A stretch of 37,615 nucleotides of DNA from Solirubrobacteraceae bacterium (GCA_017882405.1 JADGPO010000123.1:1-37615), one strand, 5' to 3'; counted from the stretch's first letter, positions 25,409-33,600 are shown. Program-made: numbers and translations. The notes: generated by a model from the letters alone, not told the origin.

Positions 25409-25796
25409 AAGCTGGCGAGCAATCGCTCGGCCCCGGGCTAAGCCTGCGGCCGGCGCGCTCGGGCCTCCGTCGGCGGGGCTGCCCGCGGTGCGCGTCCGAC
25501 ACCCGCCAACACAGTCCGGCGGTGGCGAGCGCTACGAGCGCCACCGCCGGCCAGGCCCCGATCACCAGCCCCAGGACGTGCGAGAGGGCAAAGGCGACCA
25601 GTCCGGCGAGCGTCAGCCAGCCCGCGGTCCGCCGCCCATCGCGGCGCAACCACACGGCGATGCAGCACGCGCCACACAGGGCCAGCACGACGCCGCCCAG
25701 CGGTCGCGAGCCGCTGGCCACCGCGACTCCGAAGCCGGCCACGAGTCCCAGCGCGGCGATCGGCGCGGTGGGCGCTCGCTCCAGGAGGTCTGACAC
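25344..25796 (-). CDS. Small membrane protein, unknown function
   Basis: 150 residues from GTG 25796. Four hydrophobic segments (about residues 11-28, 32-46, 57-72 and 75-95) suggest an integral membrane protein. The start (VSDLLERAPTAPIAALGL) is amphipathic. The last 50 residues are Arg/Pro/Ser-rich and run antisense to the glycosidase remnant, so the real C-terminus may have changed when that region was rearranged. The gene is divergent from encFtn with 70 bases between. No motif allows a functional call. A longer open frame upstream to 26864 is antisense to the encapsulin genes. Confidence 0.55.
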   Translation of the reverse strand: MSDLLERAPTAPIAALGLVAGFGVAVASGSRPLGGVVLALCGACCIAVWLRRDGRRTAGWLTLAGLVAFALSHVLGLVIGAWPAVALVALATAGLCWRVSDAHRGQPRRRRPERAGRRLSPGPSDCSPASRAAPGCCRRPLGRRSHLKDG

Positions 25797-25866
25797 AAAA
25801 TCGATGATCCCACAGTGCTCGAGGGGGTAGCGTGTCCGACAGAGCCAACGCGACCAGGAGCAAGAG

Positions 25867-26277
25867 ATGGGTTTCGACCAGTACCACGAGCCGCCTGAGG
25901 AGCTGCCGGCGGAGACCCGGACGTTCGCCCGGCTGTGCGCTTCGCTGACCGAGGAGGCCGAGGCGATCGGCTGGTACGAGCAGCGGATCGCGATCGAGAA
26001 GGATCCCGAGGCGGTCGCGGTGATGCGTGACGCCGTCGGCGAGGAGTACAAGCACTTCAGCATGGACCTCGAGTTCCTCCTGCGTCGAACGCCGATCTGG
26101 CGCGAGATCGCCCAGGGGATCCTGTTCCAGCCGGGCGACATCGTCGAGCACGGCGAGGCCGCCGAGGAGGAGGCCACCGAGGGCAACGGAGGCGACGACA
26201 ATGCCGATGCCGGCGCGTACGCCGCCGACGGCAGCGGGTCGCTGGGCCTCGGCAGCCTGAGGAGGATGACGGCATGA
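25867..26277 (+). CDS. encFtn: Encapsulated ferritin-like protein (EncFtn) with targeting peptide
   Basis: 136 residues. The N-terminal part (1-75) matches the two-helix EncFtn family: YHEPPEEL, TRTFARLCASLTEEAEAIGWYEQ with E32 and W36, and EEYKH with E59, E60 and H63 as iron ligands. Dimers form the ferroxidase centre between subunits. An acidic disordered linker (96-121) leads to SLGLGSLRR (125-133), a clear encapsulin targeting peptide. The protein would oxidise Fe(II) inside the shell. AGGAG at 25856-25860 is a good ribosome site. The ATGA overlap with the encapsulin gene proves a shared transcript. TAGCGT at 25828-25833 is a possible -10. Confidence 0.94.
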   Translation: MGFDQYHEPPEELPAETRTFARLCASLTEEAEAIGWYEQRIAIEKDPEAVAVMRDAVGEEYKHFSMDLEFLLRRTPIWREIAQGILFQPGDIVEHGEAAEEEATEGNGGDDNADAGAYAADGSGSLGLGSLRRMTA

Positions 26278-27080
26278 GCAACCACCTGCTTCGCTCTCAC
26301 GCGCCGATCAGCGACGGCAACTGGAAGCTGCTCGACGACGAGGCTCGCGAGCGCCTCAGCGCGGCGCTCGCCGCACGCAAGCTGATCGACTTCCTGGGGC
26401 CATACGGCTGGGAGTACTCGGCCACCAACCTCGGCCGGGTCTCGGATCTTGCGCAGGCCCCGTGCGAGGGGGTGACCGCCGTGCAGCGGCGCGTGCTGCC
26501 GCTGGCGGAGCTGCGGGCCGAGTTCGCGATCTCCCGCTCCGAGCTGCGCGATGACGACCGCGGCGCCGAGGACGCCGATCTGGAGCCGCTGGACCTGGCC
26601 GCCCATCAGATGGCGGTGGCGGAGAACGAGGCGGTCTTCCACGGCTGGCCGGAGGCCGGGATCGTCGGGATCTCGGAGGCCTCGCCCCATCAGGGGCTGA
26701 CGCTGGGCAACGACGCCGACGGCTATCCCCGGCCGGTCGCCCGGGCGGTGGAGCAGCTGCTGCAGGCCGGCATCTCCGGGCCCTATGCGCTGGCGCTGGG
26801 CAGCGACGAGTTCACGCGCGTCTCGGAGACGGCCGAGCACGGTGGCTATCCCCTGCGCGACCATCTGCGCAAGATCCTCGACGGGCCGGTGGTGTGGGCC
26901 CCGGGGGTCTCAGGCGCAGTGGTGCTCAGCCTGCGTGGGGACGACTTCCTGTTCGAGTCCGGCCAGGATCTGTCGATCGGCTATCTGGACCACGACCGCG
27001 AGGTTGTCCGCCTGTACCTGGAGCAGAGCTTCAGCTTCCATGCGGCCACCCCGGAGGCCGCCGTGCCGCTCAAGGGCTGA
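26274..27080 (+). CDS. enc: Family 1 encapsulin shell protein
   Basis: 268 residues, the usual length of the linocin M18/CFP29 family with an HK97-type capsid fold. It begins with LLRSHAPISDGNWKLLDDEA and has the conserved FLGPYGWEYSATNLGR. PYALALGSDEFTRV and GGYPLRDHL followed by VVWAPG are also typical, as is the C-terminal QDLSIGYLDHD and FSFHAATPEAAV. It self-assembles into an icosahedral compartment that encloses cargo bearing the targeting peptide. With encFtn directly upstream, the compartment most probably stores iron and protects against oxidative damage. It ends 15 bases before a convergent epimerase gene. Confidence 0.96.
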   Translation: MSNHLLRSHAPISDGNWKLLDDEARERLSAALAARKLIDFLGPYGWEYSATNLGRVSDLAQAPCEGVTAVQRRVLPLAELRAEFAISRSELRDDDRGAEDADLEPLDLAAHQMAVAENEAVFHGWPEAGIVGISEASPHQGLTLGNDADGYPRPVARAVEQLLQAGISGPYALALGSDEFTRVSETAEHGGYPLRDHLRKILDGPVVWAPGVSGAVVLSLRGDDFLFESGQDLSIGYLDHDREVVRLYLEQSFSFHAATPEAAVPLKG

Positions 27081-27095
27081 GCGCCACGGTGCCGA

Positions 27096-27977
27096 TCAGT
27101 CGACCGAGCCGCCGACCGGTTCGAGATCGCGCCAGCTGAACTGCGGGTCATACCCGAGGACCTCGCGCGCCTTGGTGATATCGAGCAGCGTGTCGTTGCC
27201 GGTGACCTGGTCGGCCAGCGGCACGTCGGGGAACGCCGCGGACATCAGCTCGCGGCTGGGCATCTCCATGACGGTGTCGGCGGCGGCGATGATGAAACTC
27301 TCGGCGCCCTGCAGGTCCGAGGCCAGCGCGGCCCGGACGCTCTGCGCGACGTGGCGCTCGTCGACGTAGCCCCAGAGGTTCCACTTGCGCGCGTGCGGGT
27401 CGTCCTGCCAGGCGGCGAAGCGGTCGTAGTCGGAGCGGACCATCACGTTGGAGAAGCGCAGGCCGATGATCGGGATCCCGCTCCAGCGGTGAAACTGGCG
27501 GGCCATCTCCTCGCCGACCACCTTGGAGAGCGCGTAGCTGGTCTCCGGGTAGACGTGCGCCTCGTCGACGGGCGTGTAGTCGGGCGGGTGGTCGAACGGC
27601 AACCCGAGCGTGGTCTCGCTGGACGCCCACACGACCTTCTGCAGCCCCAGGCGCTGCGCGGCCGAGAACACGGCGTACGTGCTGTTGGCGTTGACGTCGA
27701 AGATGTGAGCGGCAGTCGAGTGCGCGGGCGACGGGATCGCCGCCAAGTGCACGACGACCTCGATCCCGGGCAGGGTGTCGCCACCCGAGAGCGCCTCCAG
27801 CGCCTGGCCGAAGTCGGTCACGTCGGCGCGCAGGAAGGGGATCGTGTCCTCGGGGTGATTGGACTCCGGCGAGCCCACCAGGTCGATGTTGAGCACCTCG
27901 TGTCCGTGCTCGTGAAGGTCGCGGATCACGACACGCCCTGCCTTGCCGCTTCCGCCGGTGACGGCGATCTTGGTCAT
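27096..27977 (-). CDS. NAD-dependent epimerase/dehydratase (extended SDR)
   Basis: 293 residues. Rossmann motif TGGSGKAG (8-15); NIDLVGSP gives Asp at the end of the second strand, suggesting NAD rather than NADP. HLAAIPSPAHS, the catalytic Ser region WASSETTLG, and YALSK (Tyr and Lys of the active site) are present. It belongs to the extended SDRs that act on sugar nucleotides or uronic acids; uronate dehydrogenase-like members share this layout. Substrate not predictable. The gene stands alone, convergent with the encapsulin operon. No clear leaderless -10 was seen before ATG 27977. Confidence 0.87.
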   Translation of the reverse strand: MTKIAVTGGSGKAGRVVIRDLHEHGHEVLNIDLVGSPESNHPEDTIPFLRADVTDFGQALEALSGGDTLPGIEVVVHLAAIPSPAHSTAAHIFDVNANSTYAVFSAAQRLGLQKVVWASSETTLGLPFDHPPDYTPVDEAHVYPETSYALSKVVGEEMARQFHRWSGIPIIGLRFSNVMVRSDYDRFAAWQDDPHARKWNLWGYVDERHVAQSVRAALASDLQGAESFIIAAADTVMEMPSRELMSAAFPDVPLADQVTGNDTLLDITKAREVLGYDPQFSWRDLEPVGGSVD

Positions 27978-28032
27978 GGTCCCTAGCTCTATCAGGTTTG
28001 GTGCTGCGCTTGGACGGGGTAAGCCTGCGGTG

Positions 28033-28120
28033 ATGGCGAACCTTCCGTCGCTGGAGCTCGCTGGTGGCCGTCAACGGCTTGCTGGCGCGCAGCAATTCCC
28101 GCGCGCTCATCGCTCGCTGA
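28033..28120 (+). pseudogene. Possible LysR-type regulator remnant
   Basis: ATG 28033 opens MANLPSLEL in one frame; the next frame continues LVAVNGLLARSNSRALIAR to TGA 28118-28120. Together they read like the first helix of a LysR DNA-binding domain (LPSLELLVAV) followed directly by a C-terminal tail. A single extra G near 28056 would explain the frame change, and a large internal deletion the length. TAAGCCTGCG (28020-28029) precedes the ATG. The region is short, so this is suggestive only. Confidence 0.25.
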
Positions 28121-28132
28121 TCCACCGATAAG

Positions 28133-28161
28133 TGGACACGCCCCCGCTCGGCGCGTAAGAT
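28133..28161 (+). promoter_or_regulatory. Sigma70-type promoter of the GH5 gene
   Basis: TGGACA (28133-28138), a 17-base spacer and TAAGAT (28156-28161). The start codon at 28176 is 14 bases downstream, giving a leader of about eight bases. Confidence 0.65.
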
Positions 28162-28175
28162 CCCGTCCGGGGCTG

Positions 28176-29783
28176 ATGGGACCGGTAACTCTGAGACGCC
28201 TGCGCTGGATCGTGCCCGCGCTCGCCGGGATCGCGTTCGCGATCCTCGTGTCCGTGCTCGGGCAGGCGCCCGGCCGGGCCGCCTCCGTTCCGCTGTCGAT
28301 CAGCATCTCGGGCAACCACTTCGTAAACGGCGCCGGGCAGACCGTCCGCCTGCTGGGAGTCAACCACGCCAGCTTTGAATACGCCTGCGAATACGGCTAC
28401 GCGTACAACGACGGCCACATGGACGACGCCGACGCCGCGGCGATCGCGTCCTGGCACGCCACCGCGGTGCGGGTCCCGCTCAACGAGGACTGCTGGCTGG
28501 GGATCAATAACCGACCGAACAACACGCAGGGCGAGCCCCTGACCCAGGCCGGCTATCAGCAGGCCGTTGAGCAGTACGTCGCCGCGCTGAACGCCCATGG
28601 CGTCTACGCGATCCTCGACCTGCACTGGTCGGCGCCGAGCGTCTACGTCGCAGACGGCCAGCGGCCGATGCCCGACAGCCATTCGGTCGACTTCTGGGCC
28701 TCGGTGGCGTCGACGTTCAAGACCAATCCCGCAGTCGTCTTCGACGCCTTCAACGAGCCCTACTCACCCAAGGCGAACGGCAACAGCGGGGCCGAGGTCA
28801 CGTGGTCGTGTTGGAAATCAGGCGGCTGCTTGCTGCCGGTGGCCGCCGACGGCACCACCCCGAACGACGCTGAGTTCTACACCGCGTATGGCATGCAGTC
28901 GCTGGTCGACGCGATCCGGGCCACGGGCGCCCCGCAGCCGATCCTGCTCGGCGGGCTGTCCTACTCCAACGACCTCAGCCAATGGCTGGCCAACGAGCCA
29001 AGCGACCCAGACCACCAGCTGGCTGCCTCGTACCACAACTACGAAGGCCAGCAGTGCAGTACCAAGGCGTGCTGGGACAGCACGATCGCGCCCGTCGCCG
29101 CCCAGGTGCCGGTCGTTACCGGGGAGTTCGACCAGAACCCGTGCGCCAATCCGCCGAGCACGTTCGACAACGACTACATGGCCTGGGCCGACCAGCATGG
29201 CGTCAGCTACCTGGCGTGGGGCTGGGAAGTGCTCACTGCCCAGGAGATCAGCGACCAGGGCTGCAACGCCTACTACCTGACCAGCGATCCGGCCGGCACG
29301 CCGGCCGCGCCCAACGGGACCGCGCTGCACGACCATCTGGCCGCGCTGGCAGCCGGGGGCAGCCCGACCACCAGCACCACGACCACGACCACGAGTGGCG
29401 GTCCACCGCCGGGCAGCCACAAGCCGCGGCCGGCACCCGGACTCCAGGGCTTCACCGCCACTGTGAAGCCCGACGGGACGGCCGTGAGCTTCCTGTTGCG
29501 ATCGGATCAGGACAGCGCCGGCGTGGTCAGCGGCCAGACGGTCAGCTCATTCGCTATCACCACGGCCAAGCGACACCGCCACCGCGTCTCGCTGGGAACC
29601 GTCCACTTCAAGCTGGCCGCCGGCAAGTCCAAGACGGTCGTGCTGAAGCTCTCCAAGGCATCGCGCCGACTGCTCACCCGTCAGCACAAGCTCCAGGTGC
29701 AGATCACGATCGCGCTGACCAACTCGGCGAAGCGGCGCGGCGTCACCCACCGCACGCTCACCCTCAAGACGCCGGCGCACTGA
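28176..29783 (+). CDS. Secreted glycoside hydrolase family 5 protein (cellulase-like)
   Basis: 535 residues. The signal peptide or N-terminal helix spans about 8-35. A GH5 TIM-barrel (about 40-385) contains VRLLGVNHASFEYAC, TAVRVPLNEDCWLG and AILDLHW. The acid/base is E194 in FNEP, and the nucleophile is probably E317 in VVTGEFDQ. Several Cys may form disulfides. A Ser/Thr/Gly linker (about 395-420, with a run of Thr) leads to a C-terminal basic beta domain (about 430-535) resembling the one in the large secreted protein at 33641-36052. It would hydrolyse a beta-linked polysaccharide outside the cell. It has its own promoter. Confidence 0.9.
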   Translation: MGPVTLRRLRWIVPALAGIAFAILVSVLGQAPGRAASVPLSISISGNHFVNGAGQTVRLLGVNHASFEYACEYGYAYNDGHMDDADAAAIASWHATAVRVPLNEDCWLGINNRPNNTQGEPLTQAGYQQAVEQYVAALNAHGVYAILDLHWSAPSVYVADGQRPMPDSHSVDFWASVASTFKTNPAVVFDAFNEPYSPKANGNSGAEVTWSCWKSGGCLLPVAADGTTPNDAEFYTAYGMQSLVDAIRATGAPQPILLGGLSYSNDLSQWLANEPSDPDHQLAASYHNYEGQQCSTKACWDSTIAPVAAQVPVVTGEFDQNPCANPPSTFDNDYMAWADQHGVSYLAWGWEVLTAQEISDQGCNAYYLTSDPAGTPAAPNGTALHDHLAALAAGGSPTTSTTTTTTSGGPPPGSHKPRPAPGLQGFTATVKPDGTAVSFLLRSDQDSAGVVSGQTVSSFAITTAKRHRHRVSLGTVHFKLAAGKSKTVVLKLSKASRRLLTRQHKLQVQITIALTNSAKRRGVTHRTLTLKTPAH

Positions 29784-29817
29784 TCAGCCGGGAGACGCCC
29801 GGCCAGCGGCTCCCACC

Positions 29818-29823
29818 TACAAT
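29818..29823 (+). promoter_or_regulatory. Possible -10 box TACAAT of the GlcG-amidase unit
   Basis: TACAAT, 12 bases before ATG 29836. No matching -35 was found and no Shine-Dalgarno is present. Confidence 0.4.
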
Positions 29824-29835
29824 CCGCCTCGCCAA

Positions 29836-30249
29836 ATGAGCATCAACCAGGACGCCACCCGGACGGTTATCGCCGCCACCCAGGCTCACGCCCGCGAGCT
29901 GAACCTGCGCGTCACCGTGGCCGTCGTCGATACGGGCGGCCTGCTCAAGGGGCTCGATCGCATGGACGGGGCTTCGCCGCTCAGCGCGCAGATCGCGGAG
30001 GCCAAGGCTCAGGGCGCGGCGGTCTGGCACCGCGACGGCCACGTGCTCTCCGAGGTCAACGAGCAGCGGCCGGCCTTCGTGACCGCCGTCAGCCAGATGA
30101 CCCGCCTGCCCCTGATCGCCGGAGCGGGCTCGCTCGTCATCCGCGACAGCCAGGGCGGCGTGCTCGGCGCGGTGGGCGTGAGCGGCGGCACCCCGGACGA
30201 GGATCGCGCCTGCGCCGAGGCCGGCCTCGCCGCCTTGCCGGCTGAATGA
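29836..30249 (+). CDS. GlcG/HbpS family protein
   Basis: 137 residues, the standard length for the GlcG/HbpS (DUF336) fold. Typical features are ELNLRVTVAVVDTGG, RMDGASPLSAQIAEAKAQ and PLIAGAGSLVIRDSQGGVLG, then GVSGGTPDEDRACAEAGL. HbpS binds haem and relatives are encoded next to many oxidoreductases and hydrolases; their role is often unclear. The stop overlaps the start of the amidase gene (ATGA), so the two are translated together and probably act in one catabolic route. Confidence 0.87.
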   Translation: MSINQDATRTVIAATQAHARELNLRVTVAVVDTGGLLKGLDRMDGASPLSAQIAEAKAQGAAVWHRDGHVLSEVNEQRPAFVTAVSQMTRLPLIAGAGSLVIRDSQGGVLGAVGVSGGTPDEDRACAEAGLAALPAE

Positions 30250-31607
30250 CCGCCGTCAACGACCTCGGCACGCGCGAGCTGCTCGAGGCCTTCCGCGCCC
30301 GGCGTCTCTCCCCGGTCGAGGTGGTCGACGCCTGCGCAACCCGGATCGCCGAGGTCGACGGCGAGTTTGGTGCGTTCCGGGCGCTGTGCCTGGAGCGGGC
30401 GCTCGAGGCGGCCCGTCTCGCCGAGCGCTCGTATCGCTCTGACGGCGAGCCGCGGCCGCTGGAGGGGCTGCCGTTCGCCGCCAAGGACATCTTCGACACC
30501 GCTGACGTGGCCACCGGCTACGGATCGAAGATGTTCTCCGAGCACGTGCCGCAGACCGATGCGCAGGCGGTCGCGGACCTGCGCGGGGCGGGCGCGATCC
30601 TGGTCGGCAAGACCACCACCCATGAGTTCGCCTGGGGCATCACCTCGGTCAACCCAGCCGTGGGCACCCCGCGCAACCCCGTGGACCCGCGGCGGGTCGC
30701 CGGGGGCTCCAGCGGCGGGTCGGCGGTCGCGCTCGCCAGCCGCCAGGTCCCGTTCGCGCTGGGGACCGACACCGGCGGCTCGGTGCGTATCCCCTCGAGC
30801 TTCTGCGGCACCGCCGGTTTCAAGCCCACGTTTCAGTCGGTCTCGCGCGACGGCGTCTGGCCGCTGGCGGCCTCGCTGGACCACGTCGGGGCGATGGGAC
30901 GGACGGTCGGCGACCTGGCGCCGTGGCTGACCGAGCTGGGCGCACCGATGTCGCGCCCCGAGCTCGAGGCGGTCCGCGTCGGGGTCTGCCCGGACCTGCA
31001 TCGGGTGACTCTCGCCTCCGACCTCCAGGCTGTCTTTGACAACGCCGTCGAACTCGTGGGCGGGGTGTGCCGCTCGATCCGCGAGGTGGCCTTTCCCGAA
31101 GCCGACCGCATCCATCCCACGTTCACGACGATCCAGGGCGCCGAAGCGGTCATCTCGCACCGGCGCGCAGGGCTGTTCCCGGGGCGCGCGGCCGAGTACG
31201 GGACCGACGTGCGAGCGCGGCTCCAAGACGCCTCGACGATCACCCTGGAGCAGTACGCCGACGCCACCGCCGCTCGCCTGACGCTGGATCACCGATGCGC
31301 TGCCCTGTTCGATCAGGTCGACCTGGTGATCACTGCGATCACTGCGGTGCCCCCATCGCTGATCGAGGATCCAGACGAGGTGGACCACCTCGGCCGGCGG
31401 ATGGCGCTGCGCGACTGTGTTCTGCCCTACACCGTCCCGCAGGACCTGTTCGGCCTCCCGGCGTGCGCCGTGCCCGCCGGCCGCGACGCCTCCGGTCTGC
31501 CGGTGGGCGTGCAGCTGTGGGGGCCGCGGGGCAGCGACGATCTGGTACTGCAGTCCGCCGCTGCCCTGGAGACGGCCCTGGCCCTCAGCGCGGCGGGTGG
31601 ATCGTGA
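30246..31607 (+). CDS. Amidase signature family enzyme
   Basis: 453 residues, full length for the family. The Ser-cisSer-Lys triad is visible: K80 in FAAKD, the cis-Ser in GGSSGGSA (155-156) and the nucleophile S179 in TDTGGSVRIP. SFCGTAGFKPTF follows the usual pattern. It would hydrolyse a carboxamide, perhaps a small aliphatic or aromatic amide, rather than serve as GatA, because no gatB/gatC is adjacent. It is coupled to a GlcG/HbpS family gene. Its 3' end overlaps by 23 bases a minus-strand gene remnant. Confidence 0.9.
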   Translation: MTAVNDLGTRELLEAFRARRLSPVEVVDACATRIAEVDGEFGAFRALCLERALEAARLAERSYRSDGEPRPLEGLPFAAKDIFDTADVATGYGSKMFSEHVPQTDAQAVADLRGAGAILVGKTTTHEFAWGITSVNPAVGTPRNPVDPRRVAGGSSGGSAVALASRQVPFALGTDTGGSVRIPSSFCGTAGFKPTFQSVSRDGVWPLAASLDHVGAMGRTVGDLAPWLTELGAPMSRPELEAVRVGVCPDLHRVTLASDLQAVFDNAVELVGGVCRSIREVAFPEADRIHPTFTTIQGAEAVISHRRAGLFPGRAAEYGTDVRARLQDASTITLEQYADATAARLTLDHRCAALFDQVDLVITAITAVPPSLIEDPDEVDHLGRRMALRDCVLPYTVPQDLFGLPACAVPAGRDASGLPVGVQLWGPRGSDDLVLQSAAALETALALSAAGGS

Positions 31608-31800
31608 TGACGATGTCCGAGCCGCCGGCGCGGTCCCGGCTGCGCACGTTGCCGGTGGCGCCCTCGTAGGGGCCCGTGCCGCCGACCAGCCGCTCTCCGG
31701 CGAACAGCAGCAGCGAGCCGCCGACCGCCGCCTGGCCCTGGCAGTCCGGTTGCCCGCCCGCTCCGAACACGCACTGCAGGTGGTCGCTGGCACTCCATTG
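31585..31800 (-). pseudogene. C-terminal remnant of a dirigent/allene oxide cyclase-like barrel protein
   Basis: About 70 residues ending at 31585 resemble the last strands of a secreted AOC/dirigent-like barrel: DHLQCVFGAGGQPDCQG, LLLFAGERLVGGTGPYEG, ATGNVRSRD and SDIVITI. The GGTGxYxGAxG element is the family hallmark. Upstream the same frame becomes a low-complexity Arg/Pro reading with no signal peptide, so the N-terminal half and start are missing or in another frame. The 3' end overlaps the convergent amidase gene. The region 31608-31941 holds only this remnant. Confidence 0.5.
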
Positions 31801-31941
31801 CCGGGCGTGATGGCTGTGGGCCGCCAGCGGCGGGACGGTAGGCGGCCGTCGGGGACTCGATCGTCCCGGCCGGCGCCAGGGTGCTAGCCCTGAGAGAGCG
31901 CGTCCGTTGCGCCTTCGCGGTCGATCTGCGAGGCTCGGGCG

Positions 31942-33348
31942 GTGCGCGGACACGAGCGCGTGTCAGCCGGAGACGACAGCTCGGGCGCTGCACCCGCGTC
32001 AGCCCGCGGGCGTGAGCCGGAGCGCACGACCGCGAGCGCACCCCGCATGATCGCGCTGCAGCGCTCCGCCGGCAACGCTGCAGTGGGGCGGCTGCTGCGC
32101 CAGGTGGGATGGCCCGGCACCCGAGCGACCAGCCCCAACCACGACCGCTCTACGCCGGTGCCGGGAGTCGACCGCTACCCGCTCTTCGACGCGGCTCTGG
32201 GTGGCAGCACGGACCAGGCCAAGACCGGCGCCACCGACGAGCTCAGCGGCAATCGGGTCGTGGTGCTCGTCCCCTCGACGCTTGCCCAGGCGGCGCCGGC
32301 CCAGGTGCTGCTGCACTTTCACGGGCTCAACAACCCGGGCTACCGCGCCAGCGGACGCAACGTGCGCGACGAGGACGAGACGCGCGACCGCTCGGAGGTC
32401 CAGCTGGCGGCGAGCATCGCCGAGGGCGATCAGCAGCTGGTGGTCGTGATGCCGCAGGGCGACCTGGCGGCCGGCTTCGGCGACGCCTCGACCGCTCCCA
32501 ACACCTACGTCAAGCGGGTGCTCGACCTGCTCAAGACCGACACGGGAGTGTCGGTGACCCCCGCCGGCCTGGTGGTGGGCGGCTGGAGCGCCGGCGGCAA
32601 CCGCGCGGCCGAGATGGCCGTCGCCGAGGCGAAGAGCGGCCAGCCCACGCTGGACTCCGTGGTGCTGTTCGAGGGTGTCAACAACTTCCAGACCGAGGTC
32701 GAGGTCGACGATCCCCGCCACCCCGGCAAGAGGATCAAGGTCCGGCAGGACCCCCTCGCCGGCCGTGACAAGCTGGACATCTTCCTGCAGCTGGTGGCGC
32801 GCAACCTCAAGCACGACCTCGGGCTGTTTGGCGTGCTGAGCGCCGACGCCACGAAGGCCTATTTGGCCAAGTCGTTTCGCTTCCTGGCCTACTACGGCAG
32901 CGCCGGCCTGTACGCGCCGGTGCACGAGATGCTCGACCAGGGCATTCGCCTGATGTTCGGCGAACCGCTCACCGCCGCCGAGGAGTCGCTACAGCGCCGG
33001 CGCCTGTCCGGCGGACTGCAGCTCGCGTCCCGGGTGCCCGACAGCGCCGGGCTGGCGACCGCGATCGCCGCGCTCCCCGCGCCCGTCCGCGACGAGCTGC
33101 GCCGCCACTATCAGGTGATCCGCGTCGCCCAGGTCGGCGACGAGGCCAAGCACAAAGCCGCGATCGCCGCCGGCAAGCTGGACTCGCTCGGCCACGAGAA
33201 CAGCGTCGGCTCCGGCGCGCTGCTTGACGCGCTTCGGCGCACCCGCCCGATGCGTCCGGTGGTCGCGCCGCCGGGTGGCGGCGGGCCTGTTCCGACGACG
33301 GGGATGCTGGACGAGGTGCCGGGCGCGGACCCGGCAGTGCAGGTTTAG
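31942..33348 (+). CDS. Alpha/beta hydrolase with eCIS-associated N-terminal motif
   Basis: 468 residues from GTG 31942 (GTG 31960 is also possible). A disordered N-terminus is followed by LQRSAGNAAVGRLLR (39-53), the motif that precedes DUF4157 and related domains in actinobacterial proteins linked to extracellular contractile injection systems. The hydrolase domain (about 75-420) has LLHFHGLNNPG (oxyanion side), VVVMPQGD and GWSAGG with nucleophile S216; H418 in GHENS is a candidate catalytic His. It resembles esterase/depolymerase-type serine hydrolases. There is no signal peptide, which fits loading into an injection particle rather than Sec export. No other eCIS genes are in the window. 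The motif is seen; the effector role is inference. Confidence 0.72.
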   Translation: MRGHERVSAGDDSSGAAPASARGREPERTTASAPRMIALQRSAGNAAVGRLLRQVGWPGTRATSPNHDRSTPVPGVDRYPLFDAALGGSTDQAKTGATDELSGNRVVVLVPSTLAQAAPAQVLLHFHGLNNPGYRASGRNVRDEDETRDRSEVQLAASIAEGDQQLVVVMPQGDLAAGFGDASTAPNTYVKRVLDLLKTDTGVSVTPAGLVVGGWSAGGNRAAEMAVAEAKSGQPTLDSVVLFEGVNNFQTEVEVDDPRHPGKRIKVRQDPLAGRDKLDIFLQLVARNLKHDLGLFGVLSADATKAYLAKSFRFLAYYGSAGLYAPVHEMLDQGIRLMFGEPLTAAEESLQRRRLSGGLQLASRVPDSAGLATAIAALPAPVRDELRRHYQVIRVAQVGDEAKHKAAIAAGKLDSLGHENSVGSGALLDALRRTRPMRPVVAPPGGGGPVPTTGMLDEVPGADPAVQV

Positions 33349-33376
33349 CGTTTCGCCCACCGGCAAGAGGATGGCG

Positions 33377-33580
33377 ATGAAGGCGTGCGTGGTAACCAAG
33401 GCGGGCGGCCCCGATGTGCTGCGGATGGTCGACCGATCGGAGCCCGCGCCGGACGCCGGCGAAGCGGTGGTCTCGCTGGTGGCCGCGAACGTGAACCCGA
33501 CCGACCTCGGTGCCCGGGAGGGCATGGTCCCGCTGTGCGGGCAGCGCGGCCGCCGCGGCAAGATCGTCCTCATTCCCTGA
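33377..33580 (+). pseudogene. Zinc-type/quinone oxidoreductase (MDR) gene with a large internal deletion
   Basis: 67 residues from ATG 33377 (ATG 33371 also possible; AAGAGG at 33365-33370). The first 48 match the start of medium-chain quinone reductases: MKACVVTKAGGPDVLRM and VVSLVAANVNPTDLGAREG. The last ten, RRGKIVLIP, are the usual C-terminus. The roughly 250 residues between, including the nucleotide-binding Rossmann domain, are gone, and the frame is kept. The product would not bind NADPH. It lies 28 bases downstream of the hydrolase gene. Confidence 0.75.
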
Positions 33581-33600
33581 CGCGCACTGAGAACGCCGAG

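Noticed and set aside
25416..25429. Hairpin CGAGC-AATC-GCTCG after the glycosidase remnant
   Set aside because: A five-pair stem with no T-tract is too weak to call a terminator in such GC-rich DNA.
25797..26864. Long minus-strand frame opposite encFtn and encapsulin
   Set aside because: Antisense of two well-recognised genes; only the part below 25796 has membrane-protein character.
28107..28682. A minus-strand frame of 191 residues over the GH5 start
   Set aside because: It covers the GH5 signal peptide and promoter in antisense, and has no recognisable motif.
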